This document shows, in pieces, positions 8,768-16,716 of a stretch of 64,000 nt of DNA. A model generated the notes under the pieces. The model searched no databases. It was not told where the DNA came from and saw only the letters and a program-made list of their open reading frames with translations. Within the stretch, counting starts at the first letter, position 1. Every line of letters begins with the position of its first letter. The position numbers and the translations under genes are program-made. The stretch covers positions 1,032,279 to 1,096,278 of the forward strand of contig NZ_SJPQ01000002.1 in assembly GCF_007859945.1 (NCBI RefSeq), in the 5' to 3' direction. Source of the stretch: Pseudobythopirellula maris (lineage in GTDB: Bacteria; Planctomycetota; Planctomycetia; Pirellulales; Lacipirellulaceae).

Positions 8768-9264
8768 GCGCTTTGAAGCCCAAGGGGGTCGGCCTCACCC
8801 GCGGACGGCTAGCACTGATTTCGGTGCTGTCGAGCGTATTGATGTACGTGCTCAAGCCGCTGGTGATGCCCGAAAAACCGACCGCAAGCGCGAGGCCCGC
8901 GCCGCGGGCGACCGCCTCCTCACCGAACAACACCGAAACGACCGACACAGCCGACCCGATGACCGATTGGCCCCCTCGCCGTTGGCCCGACACGCCGCTC
9001 GACAAGGCGGCGGCGCACGACCCCTTCCACAGCCCCCACGTGGCGGCTGCGTTGGGCGCCACGCGCGTAGGAGCATTGGCCGGAGGCGGACAGGGCGACC
9101 CGGCCGAGGAGTTGCAAGGGGCCGATTCGACCGTGCTGCTGATCTCGGGCGGCGAGAGTGTCGCCCGAATCGGCGACGAGGAATACCGCGTGGGAGACCT
9201 TTTCGCGGGACGCGAGATCACGGCGATCACGCCCCGCGGGCTGGTTTTCGAACCGCAAGACTGA
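8764..9264 (+). CDS. PilP/GspC-like periplasmic linker protein
   Basis: A 166-residue protein with an N-terminal hydrophobic segment (LALISVLSSVLMYVLKPLV), a Pro/Thr-rich linker and a small C-terminal beta domain resembling the HR/PilP fold (VLLISGGESVARIGDEEYRV then GDLFAGREITAITPRGLVF). Such domains contact the secretin N0 domain and tie the inner ring to the outer-membrane channel. A good ribosome site (GGAGG) precedes the ATG, which overlaps the previous stop by ATGA. The secretin gene follows 12 bp later, supporting the role. Confidence 0.65.
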   Translation: MSALKPKGVGLTRGRLALISVLSSVLMYVLKPLVMPEKPTASARPAPRATASSPNNTETTDTADPMTDWPPRRWPDTPLDKAAAHDPFHSPHVAAALGATRVGALAGGGQGDPAEELQGADSTVLLISGGESVARIGDEEYRVGDLFAGREITAITPRGLVFEPQD

Positions 9265-9276
9265 GGACTAATCCGC

Positions 9277-11196
9277 TTGGCCAATCCCACCCGATCGAGC
9301 ACGCCGACGCCCCCCCGAGGGCGCCGTGTCACACGCCGCTTAAGCGTGCGGATCGGGACGCTGTGCGCGCTGGTGGCGATCGCGGCGAGCATTCTCGGCG
9401 GGCCGGCGTTCGGCCAATCGACCCTTCAGCTCAGCCCCCCGGGCCAACCCGCGCTGGACCTACCCGGGGCCAGCCCCCAGAGCCCGAGTCCCCAGAGCCC
9501 GAGCCCCACGGCCATCAACGTGGTCCAGCGGCTGCTCGAGCTCGGCGGCGTTGGCGCTCCTGACCAGCTGCCCGCGCCGGGCCCCACCGGGCCGAACTCG
9601 GCCAACGCCCGCACGCCCTCGGACCAGAGCGAAGCGGTCCCCACCACGCCGCCGAACAACGATGTGAAGCTCAGCGAGCAAGACGGCATGATCTCGCTCG
9701 TGATGCGCAACGGCTCGCTCCGTCACGCCGTGGCCCTGGTGGCCGAGACGCAGGGGCTCAACCTCGTGTTCGCGGGATCCTCGGACACGGCCGTGACCGC
9801 CTCGTTCGATCGCACGCCGTGGCGTGACGTGCTCGACACGCTGATCACCACTTCGGGCCACGCCTGGATGAGCCGCGGCGATATCCTGATCGTCACCTCG
9901 ATGGAAGACGCCGCCCAGATCGCCCCCCACGCCGAGGGCCGGCAGGTGATCGTCTACGAGCTCGACTACATCCGCGCGACCGACGTGGAGACCGCTGTCA
10001 GCGGGTTGCTCTCGCCGGCCGGCAGCTCGTGGATCACCCAAAGCATGCCGGACGACAACCGCGCGAGCCGCGAATCGATCGCCGTGGTCGACTACGCCGG
10101 CAATCACCAGCGGATCGCCGAGTACTTGTCGCAGGCCGATGTGCCGCCGCGCCAAGTGATGCTCGAGGTGCAAATCCTCGAGGTCGAACTCTCGGAAGAC
10201 GACAAGCACGGCGTGAACTTCCAGAACATGGCGAGCTGGGCGTCGGCCAACGTGACGGCGGGGACCACCGGCCTGATGACCGAGTCCGCCTCGTCGGCCA
10301 GCCCGATCAATTCCACCTCGAACCCGACGTTCTTCGTTGATATCAACGGCGCCGGCCTGGACGCGATCATCACGGCGATCAAGCAGACGGCCGACACCAA
10401 AACGCTCGCCTCGCCGAGGCTGCACGCCCTGAGCGGTCAGGAAGAGCGGATCCACATCGGCCAGCGGCTCGGCTACAACCTGACCGGCCAAGCGATCAAC
10501 GGCACGACCCAGCCGAACACCGAGTTCTTGGAGGTCGGCGTCACGCTCACCGTCACCCCTCGCATCACGCAGGACGGCCAGGTCATGATGCGAGTGAAGC
10601 CCGAGGTCTCGACCGGCGCGATCAACCTGCTGACCAACGCCCCCGACGAGGACACGACGGAAGTCGAAACCGACCTGCTCGTCAGTGACGGCCAGGGGGT
10701 CCTCATCGGCGGTCTGATCCAAGAAACCGACGAGAACCGCCAGTCGAAGGTGCCGTGGCTGGGCGACATGCCCTACGTCGGCGGCCTGTTCCAGCGACGC
10801 GAGACCGTGCTCCGGCGCCGCGAGATCATCGTCTCGCTCGTGCCGCACATCTTGCCGATGCCGGCTCACATCCAGCAACGCTACGACTTCGACGTGATGC
10901 GATCGCGCGAGCCGCTCACGCAGGGCGCCATCTGCAAGTACCCGCGGCCGTACGAGCCGAGCATGCCGGACCGAGCGCGCCACTGGCGCCGCGACGGCGA
11001 GATCAAGCTCGCCAGCCGGCAAGAGCTCACACGCTTGCCGCCGGTCGCGTGCAGCGAGTCGTACGAGCCGCCCGTTTTCGACGAGCCACAGCGGCTGCCC
11101 GAGATGGCCCCCCCCGCCTCGTTCTCTCCCTCGCTCGAGACGCCGGCGATGTTCCAGCCGAGCAACGAGCGAGCGACGCTCCCCAGCGTCCGTTAG
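9277..11196 (+). CDS. Secretin (GspD/PilQ family)
   Basis: A 639-residue outer-membrane channel. It has a signal peptide (RIGTLCALVAIAASILGGPAFG), a Pro/Ser-rich spacer, an STN/N0-like domain (LRHAVALVAETQGLNLVF), an N1 domain and the secretin core ending in VSDGQGVLIGGLIQETDENR, VPWLGDMPYVGGLFQ and REIIVSLVPHIL. The roughly 130-residue tail after the core is rich in Pro and charged residues. The start is a TTG with GAGGA upstream; no ATG is available that keeps the signal peptide. It is the last large gene in the operon and forms the exit pore for the fibre or substrate. No pilotin is recognised nearby. Confidence 0.93.
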   Translation: MANPTRSSTPTPPRGRRVTRRLSVRIGTLCALVAIAASILGGPAFGQSTLQLSPPGQPALDLPGASPQSPSPQSPSPTAINVVQRLLELGGVGAPDQLPAPGPTGPNSANARTPSDQSEAVPTTPPNNDVKLSEQDGMISLVMRNGSLRHAVALVAETQGLNLVFAGSSDTAVTASFDRTPWRDVLDTLITTSGHAWMSRGDILIVTSMEDAAQIAPHAEGRQVIVYELDYIRATDVETAVSGLLSPAGSSWITQSMPDDNRASRESIAVVDYAGNHQRIAEYLSQADVPPRQVMLEVQILEVELSEDDKHGVNFQNMASWASANVTAGTTGLMTESASSASPINSTSNPTFFVDINGAGLDAIITAIKQTADTKTLASPRLHALSGQEERIHIGQRLGYNLTGQAINGTTQPNTEFLEVGVTLTVTPRITQDGQVMMRVKPEVSTGAINLLTNAPDEDTTEVETDLLVSDGQGVLIGGLIQETDENRQSKVPWLGDMPYVGGLFQRRETVLRRREIIVSLVPHILPMPAHIQQRYDFDVMRSREPLTQGAICKYPRPYEPSMPDRARHWRRDGEIKLASRQELTRLPPVACSESYEPPVFDEPQRLPEMAPPASFSPSLETPAMFQPSNERATLPSVR

Positions 11197-11251
11197 GACA
11201 CGTCGACCCAGAGCGAAGGATCGCCCGCCACACCGCAAGCGAGCCCACGCG

Positions 11252-11428
11252 ATGGTCAATCGAATCGAGGTCCCCGACGATTTGCTCTACCTGGTCGAGA
11301 AGCGCAGCGGCGAAGAACGCCGCCGCGAAAAGGAGGCCGATCCGCCGGCCGAAGCCCCCCCCGAGGACGAAGCCCCCGCGCCGCCAAGCGGCCAGGAGCG
11401 TCGGTTCAGAACGCGGCGATCGGAGTGA
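11252..11428 (+). CDS. Small charged protein at the end of the pilus operon
   Basis: A 58-residue open frame 55 bp after the secretin stop, same strand. It begins MVNRIEVPDDLLYLVEKRSG and continues with a Glu/Pro/Ala-rich stretch and a basic end (RRFRTRRSE). It has no signal peptide or membrane helix. The last 23 bases overlap the 3' end of the convergent gene on the minus strand. Its function is not recognised. The sensible N-terminal helix and the codon use like its neighbours favour a real gene, but chance is not excluded in GC-rich DNA. Confidence 0.45.
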   Translation: MVNRIEVPDDLLYLVEKRSGEERRREKEADPPAEAPPEDEAPAPPSGQERRFRTRRSE

Positions 11429-12368
11429 CGCCGGGCGCCCACGCGGCGCCCCAACCACCGGCGCCCCAACCGGAAGCGTGGAAACGCGAGTCGCCCGCTC
11501 GCCGGGCGGGCCTGGGGCCGGTGGTTTCCCAGCGGCCGTAGCGGTCGCCTGTCTCTTGCTCCAGCAGGTCGCGAAGCGGGCCGATCGATCGGAGCGGCGC
11601 GGCCGAACTCGCGGCGAAGCTCCCCTCGCCCCACAGTCCGAGGTCGACGCTCAGCAGCCCGACGCTCGGCAGCGAGGCGTCGCGGTCGTGCGAACCACGC
11701 CGCCACGGCAGCCGGAACCACGCCACGCCGCCCCCGTCGCAGGGCGACCAGTCGGCCGCGGCGAAATTGAGCGACCAGCTCTCCACATCACGCCACCGCC
11801 AGCGTTGCTCGCCCAGACGGCGCACGCGGGCGCGGAGCGAAGCCCGCAACGAGCCACGCTCAGCAACGGGCAGACCACGCGAGCCACGCAGCGCCACGCC
11901 CACCTCGTAGCCGTCCGGTTCGACATCGCGATCGAGGTTCACGAGGCGCACGGCAACGATCTCGGCTCCGACCGGCCGGTCGCTCGCGCGGTAGTAAGTT
12001 TTGTGCGATCGGGCGGCCGCAGCGGGGGGCGAGTCGCCGGCGGGTAACTCGTAAACCGACTTCGGTCCCTCGGTCGCGTGGGCGGCGGCGTCGCCGCGGA
12101 CCCCGTCGAGGTCGACCGCCTGGCCGTCGCGGCTGAGCCGCGTGACCTCGTCCCAGCTGTACGAGGTGGCGATCACGATCCCCTCGCTCTCACGTCGCAG
12201 CCAGAGCCGCGCGGCGTCGGTGCGGTCGTCGAGCTCGCCCCGGGCCACGAGGCCCGAGTCGGTGGTGAGCGACCATTCCTCGGCAGAAGCCGCGAACGGA
12301 GCCGAAAGGGCGATCAGCAGGGCGGTGGCGGCGAAGCGGGTGGCGTTCTTTTGCTGGCGGATGTTCAT
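11406..12368 (-). CDS. Hypothetical secreted protein
   Basis: A 320-residue protein with a clear signal peptide (FAATALLIALSAPFAASAEE) and no domain that I recognise. The mature part starts WSLTTDSGLVARGELDDRTD, resembling the short beta-rich opening of planctomycetal proteins that test a property through a pair of strands. The C-terminal region is rich in Gly, Trp and Ala. A GGAGGG run abuts the ATG almost directly, an unusually short spacing. The 3' end overlaps a small plus-strand gene by 23 bases. It is not in an obvious operon. Confidence 0.6.
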   Translation of the reverse strand: MNIRQQKNATRFAATALLIALSAPFAASAEEWSLTTDSGLVARGELDDRTDAARLWLRRESEGIVIATSYSWDEVTRLSRDGQAVDLDGVRGDAAAHATEGPKSVYELPAGDSPPAAAARSHKTYYRASDRPVGAEIVAVRLVNLDRDVEPDGYEVGVALRGSRGLPVAERGSLRASLRARVRRLGEQRWRWRDVESWSLNFAAADWSPCDGGGVAWFRLPWRRGSHDRDASLPSVGLLSVDLGLWGEGSFAASSAAPLRSIGPLRDLLEQETGDRYGRWETTGPRPARRAGDSRFHASGWGAGGWGAAWAPGVTPIAAF

Positions 12369-12489
12369 CCCTCCAGCATGATCAGAGCGCGGCGCCTCGC
12401 AAAAAAATCGCCGGTCAGCCGCCGCCTACGAGACGCCCCGGGTGGGGTGACGCGGGTTATGCGGATCGCAAGCCGTCACTCGCCGGGGG

Positions 12490-13239
12490 CTACTCGGCGG
12501 CTTTGATGCGCAGGTTCCGCCAGCGGACCGTTTTGCCCACCAGTTCCGGGTTGCCGCCGATCGAGTGGACCTGCAGCGCGATGAAGCCCGAGGCGGTCAT
12601 GCCGTCGGTGAGGTCGGCCGCGGGAACGCCGTTGATCCAGGTGCGGAGGTGGTCGCCCTCGGCCTCAATGCGGTAGTGGTTCCAGCCGGTCGGGTCGAAC
12701 GCCGCACGGGCCTCGGCGTGCTCGTCGCCCTCGAGCTTGGCGAGCCAGCCGCGGCGGGCCTCGTCGTAGATGCCCGCCGACCAGGCGCGCTCCGACGGGT
12801 CGATCTCGACCTGGTAGCCGTGGACCCGGCCGGCCGGGATGCGCATCGACTTTTCCTCACCGTCGTTGCCGGCGACCGTGACCGTCTGCGGCTCGTCGAA
12901 GCACTCGCTGCGGATCTGCACGCCGGAGTTGAGAGGCGGCTCAACCTTGACGTCAAACTCCAACACGAAGTCGTCGTACTGGCGGTCGGAGCAGAGAAAG
13001 GTGTTGGGGGTGTGCGGCTTGCTAACGCCAACGATCGCGTCGCCCTCGACGTGGTAGCTCGCCTCTCCGCCGCGCCTGGTCCAGCCCTCGAACGTCCCCC
13101 CCTCGCCCTCCTCGTGCGGGGTGTAGTCGCCCACCGAGATCAGCGGCGCGAAGCCGTCGTTGTCTTGCGCAAGACAGGCGGTGGTCGCAGAGAGAAGAAG
13201 GCCGAAGGCGGCGCAGAGAATCGCGGCGGTGCGGGGCAT
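12490..13239 (-). CDS. DUF1080 (3-keto-disaccharide hydrolase-like) secreted protein
   Basis: A 249-residue protein with signal peptide (AAILCAAFGLLLSATTACLAQ) and a single DUF1080 domain, a concanavalin-like jelly roll. Landmarks are DFVLEFDVKVEPPLNSGVQI, GWNHYRIEAEGDHLRTWING and the end FIALQVHSIG. The family is greatly expanded in Planctomycetota and includes 3-keto-glycoside hydrolases, but most members are uncharacterised. The ATG at 13239 is chosen because it puts the signal peptide at the N terminus; longer in-frame sequence upstream reads as non-coding. Confidence 0.85.
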   Translation of the reverse strand: MPRTAAILCAAFGLLLSATTACLAQDNDGFAPLISVGDYTPHEEGEGGTFEGWTRRGGEASYHVEGDAIVGVSKPHTPNTFLCSDRQYDDFVLEFDVKVEPPLNSGVQIRSECFDEPQTVTVAGNDGEEKSMRIPAGRVHGYQVEIDPSERAWSAGIYDEARRGWLAKLEGDEHAEARAAFDPTGWNHYRIEAEGDHLRTWINGVPAADLTDGMTASGFIALQVHSIGGNPELVGKTVRWRNLRIKAAE

Positions 13240-13351
13240 GGCTAGTGGGGGCCTGAAGGGGGACAAGAATGCGGGATCAGCTTCGAACCCCCATCTTACC
13301 CCAAGCAGCCACGGATTTCCGTAGGCTGCCTCGCACATCCGTCGCCAACTC

Positions 13352-14560
13352 TCACAGCTTCCAGAGCAGGAGCACCGAGTAATTGAGATTGTGCGGGTGG
13401 ACACCGTCCGGCTCGCTGTCGTACCGGTCGGTAGCCGAGATCTTGAGGCTCACGTTCGACGGCACGGTGAGCTCGATCTCCATGCCGATGTCGGAGATCA
13501 CACGGTACGCCCCGAAGTCCTCGAGCTCGGGAAAGTAGTCGACCTTGGCGTAGAACTTTTCCGTCTCGGTCAACTTCTGGTTGTAATCGAAACCGAAGTT
13601 CGCTTCCGGGACCCACGCGTTGTCGAGGCCGCCCACCTCGCGCGAGGCGCCGGCGCCGATGCGCGTGGATAGTTCGACCCAGTCTTCGTCGAGCAACTGG
13701 TAGCCGAGACCGGTGTTCAGGTTGAAGTTCAGGTCGAACGTTTGGAACTCATCGTAGAACGTTTGCGACATCGCGAAGATGCTCCACGGCGACGCGTCGG
13801 AGAACATCCAGTCGTAACGCATGTCCAGCAACGCGTTGCTCTGCGTCTCGACGCCGTTCGACGTGGTTTTGTTGTAGTAGAGGCTCGAGTTGAGCTTGTA
13901 GTCGTCGCCCTTGCGTTTGACGTAGCCGCCCGTGCGGATGCTGAGCGATTCGCTCGTGCCGCTCGAGCCGTTCAGGCCGATCTCGTAGCCGGAGTCCCAG
14001 GGCGTTGGCCCGAACCAATAGGTCGGCGAGTACCACTGGACCTCTTGGGCCGGCTCGGCGATGGCGGTCGATTCGGGCGTCTCGTCGGCCGGTTCGGCCG
14101 CTTCAGAAACTACGGGCGTTTCCACCACGCTGACGGTCACGCTCGCTTCGGCCGGCGCCTCGGGATCGCTGGGCCCGGCTACCGGGACGAGCTCGACCGG
14201 GGGGGCCGTGGGGATCGTTTCCGACGCCCACGGCGCAGCGGGAGGGGCGAACAACGTGGGTGCGGCGGCCGGTGGAGCAGGCGGTGGAGTGGCTTGCCCC
14301 ATCGCCACGTAGGCGGCCGCGCCGCTCGCCGTATCCGTGTAAGGGGTCGCGCGGTAGCCGGTCTCGGGGTACGCGCTGGCAGGCGGCTGGTCTGCTAGCT
14401 GCGGCTGATAAGCAACCGGTGTGACCGCCTGCTCCGCTGGCAATTCTGCAAGCAACTGCGCGTAGGGATTCTGGGCGTTCGCGGCGCTCGGCCACGACAC
14501 CGCCAACACGAGCAGCGTGACGGCGATGGAGTTATTGCGTGTTGGGTGTTGAGACTGCAT
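13352..14560 (-). CDS. DUF481-type outer-membrane beta-barrel protein
   Basis: A 402-residue protein. It starts with a signal peptide (SIAVTLLVLAVSWPSAANAQ), continues with a low-complexity Pro/Ala/Thr-rich linker of about 140 residues, then a region of alternating aromatic strands (SSLYYNKTTSNGVETQ, YDWMFSDASPWSIFAMS, LNFNLNTGLGYQLLDEDW) and ends with the C-terminal strand SVLLLWKL. This pattern fits the DUF481 (YdiY-like) family of salt-induced outer-membrane barrels. The ATG at 14560 gives the signal peptide directly; another at 14581 is possible. The long linker is unusual for the family. Confidence 0.8.
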   Translation of the reverse strand: MQSQHPTRNNSIAVTLLVLAVSWPSAANAQNPYAQLLAELPAEQAVTPVAYQPQLADQPPASAYPETGYRATPYTDTASGAAAYVAMGQATPPPAPPAAAPTLFAPPAAPWASETIPTAPPVELVPVAGPSDPEAPAEASVTVSVVETPVVSEAAEPADETPESTAIAEPAQEVQWYSPTYWFGPTPWDSGYEIGLNGSSGTSESLSIRTGGYVKRKGDDYKLNSSLYYNKTTSNGVETQSNALLDMRYDWMFSDASPWSIFAMSQTFYDEFQTFDLNFNLNTGLGYQLLDEDWVELSTRIGAGASREVGGLDNAWVPEANFGFDYNQKLTETEKFYAKVDYFPELEDFGAYRVISDIGMEIELTVPSNVSLKISATDRYDSEPDGVHPHNLNYSVLLLWKL

Positions 14561-14720
14561 CGCTCGGTGGATTGGGGCCATCGTGCCAGCGACGCCGGCG
14601 CAAGCACTCCCAGGGGAGCGCAGCCGGGCGCGGCGGGCTAAGTACCAAATCACCAGCGGCACGACAAGACGGATGCGAGACCGAGCGATTTGCAGCCATC
14701 GCACGCCCGGAGCCGGCGGC

Positions 14721-15962
14721 CTACGAGATCGGCAGCACGCCGTCGCCCTTGGCGATCACCACGATGCCGTTCTCCGTGACCGTGAAGCCACGGGCTCGGT
14801 CGGCGTCGTGGTCGTAGCCGATCTCCACGCCTTCGGGGATCTCGACGTCTTTGTCGATGATCGCGCGGCGGATCTTCGAGCGGCGGCCGATGTTCACGCG
14901 CGAGAACAAGATCGACTCCTCGACCGAGGCGTAGCTGTTCACCCGGGCGCCGTGGCCGATGACGCACTTGACGGCCTTGCCGCCCGAGAGGATGGCGCCG
15001 CTCGAGACGATGCTGTCGACCGCCTCACCGCGACGCGGGCCCGCCTCGCCCTGGTCGTTGTCGAACACGAACTTGGCGGGCGGCAGGTTCGGCTGGAAGG
15101 AACGGACCGGCCAGTGGTCGTCGTAGAGGTTCAGCTGCGGTTCGACGTTGGTGAGCTCGAGGTTCGCCTCGTAGTAGGCGTCGATCGTGCCGACGTCGCG
15201 CCAGTAGGCGTCGCTCTTGCCGTTCTCGTCCTTGAACGGGAACGCCATCACTTTGCGGTCGGCGATGTTCGCCGGGATGATGTTCTTGCCGAAGTCGTGC
15301 GCCGAATCGGGCAGCGCGGCGTCCTTGCAGAGCTCGTCGAACAAGAAGTGGGAGTTGAAGACGTAGATGCCCATCGACGCGAGGCAGTGGTCGGGGTCGC
15401 CGGGCGCCGGCTCGGGGTTGGCCGGCTTCTCCTGGAACCCGACGATGCGGTTCGACTTGTCGACCTGCATCACGCCGAACTGGGTGGCCTCCTCCTTCGT
15501 GACGCGCAGGGCGCCGATCGTCAGGTCGGCCCCGCTCGCCTCGTGCGCGGCGACCATCTTCTCGTAGTCCATCTTGTAGATGTGATCGCCGGCGAGGATC
15601 ACCACGTGCTTGGGACGCTCTTTCTCGAGCGTGTAGATGTTCTGGTAAACGGCGTCGGCGGTGCCCTGGTACCACTTCTCGTCGATCCGCTGCTGCGGCG
15701 GCACGACGTCGACAAACTCGCCCAGCTCGCGGCAGAAGTAGCCTCGCCAGCCGAGCGTGATGTGCCGGTCGAGGCTCATCGCTTTGTACTGCGTGAGCAG
15801 CAGCACACGCCGGATGCCGCTGTTCAGGCAGTTGGACAGCGTGAAATCGATAATCCGGTAGCCGCCGCCAAACGGCACGGCCGGCTTGGCCCGGTCACGG
15901 GTGAGCGGCTCGAGTCTCGAGCCTTTACCACCGGCGAGCACCACAGCAAGAACGTCCTTCAT
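14721..15962 (-). CDS. glgC: Glucose-1-phosphate adenylyltransferase
   Basis: A 413-residue ADP-glucose pyrophosphorylase, converting glucose-1-phosphate and ATP to ADP-glucose and PPi, the committed step of bacterial glycogen synthesis. The nucleotide-binding start is VVLAGGKGSRLEPLTRDRAK; further landmarks are WYQGTADAVYQN, LAGDHIYKMDY and the substrate region GFQEKP. The C-terminal left-handed beta helix shows the IGHGARVNSYASVEES hexapeptide repeats. Length and motifs match the family throughout. No other glycogen gene is adjacent. The start ATG is the first codon of the conserved MKDVLAVVLAGG. Confidence 0.97.
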   Translation of the reverse strand: MKDVLAVVLAGGKGSRLEPLTRDRAKPAVPFGGGYRIIDFTLSNCLNSGIRRVLLLTQYKAMSLDRHITLGWRGYFCRELGEFVDVVPPQQRIDEKWYQGTADAVYQNIYTLEKERPKHVVILAGDHIYKMDYEKMVAAHEASGADLTIGALRVTKEEATQFGVMQVDKSNRIVGFQEKPANPEPAPGDPDHCLASMGIYVFNSHFLFDELCKDAALPDSAHDFGKNIIPANIADRKVMAFPFKDENGKSDAYWRDVGTIDAYYEANLELTNVEPQLNLYDDHWPVRSFQPNLPPAKFVFDNDQGEAGPRRGEAVDSIVSSGAILSGGKAVKCVIGHGARVNSYASVEESILFSRVNIGRRSKIRRAIIDKDVEIPEGVEIGYDHDADRARGFTVTENGIVVIAKGDGVLPIS

Positions 15963-16437
15963 GGCCGTCGCATCCCCTCAGATCCGTCGAAAAGGCGCCC
16001 CCCCATAGGTGTTAATACTCAGGGAAGAGCGTGCAAGAAAAAGAGCCTCTTGGCAGGCGATGGGTTCGATTCTATCGGTTCTCGCCGCCGACGGACAGAC
16101 GGCTCGCGCCGCGCCGTTTCGGCGCAATCGGTTGGCGGGGCGTTGGTTGCGCCACGGCCAGCCGCGCCGAGGCGTTCGGCCTCCCCAGGCCTTGTGGCTA
16201 CGCCCCCTAGCCGAGCGGCGCAGGGGTCACGATTTATTCGCATGATCCTCACACGATCCTCACGTTCGCTGTTGATACTCGCTCGCGTTGAAACAACACC
16301 AAGCGGACAGGGGATCGGCGCCGGCACAACCCATGTCGCTTTCAACCTGCCATTCGGCGCCGATCCCTTTTCGCACAATTCGACCGTCGACCGCAGCTCA
16401 CGAAAGCGTTCCGCACTCCGGGAGGATCCGAAGCACC
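15963..16437. other. Intergenic region with a long hairpin
   Basis: Divergent gap between glgC and the small gene at 16438. It must carry the promoters for both. The clear structure is the 13-bp perfect inverted repeat at 16311-16323 and 16355-16367, followed by TTTT. A TATTAA-like sequence near 16012-16017 on the minus strand might be part of the glgC promoter, but no good -35 matches it. No RNA gene was recognised. Confidence 0.5.
16311..16367 (+). promoter_or_regulatory. Leader hairpin followed by a T run (possible attenuator)
   Basis: GGGATCGGCGCCG at 16311-16323 is the exact reverse complement of CGGCGCCGATCCC at 16355-16367, with a 31-base loop, and the second arm is followed by TTTT. 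It lies about 70 bases before the GTG of the 92-residue gene. The shape resembles an intrinsic terminator in the leader, which could act as an attenuator; it might instead be a terminator of an unannotated short transcript. Confidence 0.45.
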
Positions 16438-16716
16438 GTGCAAGCAACCGACAACCAAATCGACCTCGACGACTCCAGGGTCGTTGAGGAAGCGTACAAC
16501 GCGGGCGAGTCTCGCCGCATTGACTATCTCCCTTCCCCCGGCGAAATCGCCCACGCCTGCGCGTCGATCCGTTCGGGATGGACCGGCAGCGAGCGCCGCC
16601 GGCGGTTCATCGGCAAGGACCTGCCGGACGACCCGAACGCGGCCTGGGCGCCGCCCGTGGTCGACACCTCGTATTTCCGCTTGGCCAGCGCACGTCGCTA
16701 CGAAACGGCGAGCTGA
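16438..16716 (+). CDS. Hypothetical 92-residue protein
   Basis: A small hydrophilic protein starting VQATDNQIDLDDSRVVEEAY, with a central SRRIDYLPSPGEIAHACASI segment and a conserved-looking end (DPNAAWAPPVVDTSYF). It has no signal peptide or membrane helix. The GTG at 16438 is chosen because GGAGG lies about 11 bases upstream and the upstream open frame runs through the leader hairpin. No function is recognised. The 3' end overlaps the convergent glycosyltransferase gene by 19 bases. Confidence 0.6.
   Translation: MQATDNQIDLDDSRVVEEAYNAGESRRIDYLPSPGEIAHACASIRSGWTGSERRRRFIGKDLPDDPNAAWAPPVVDTSYFRLASARRYETAS

Noticed and set aside
16060-16085. GGTTCGATTC word like a tRNA T-loop
   Set aside because: The flanking bases do not form a T stem and no acceptor or anticodon arms are present.
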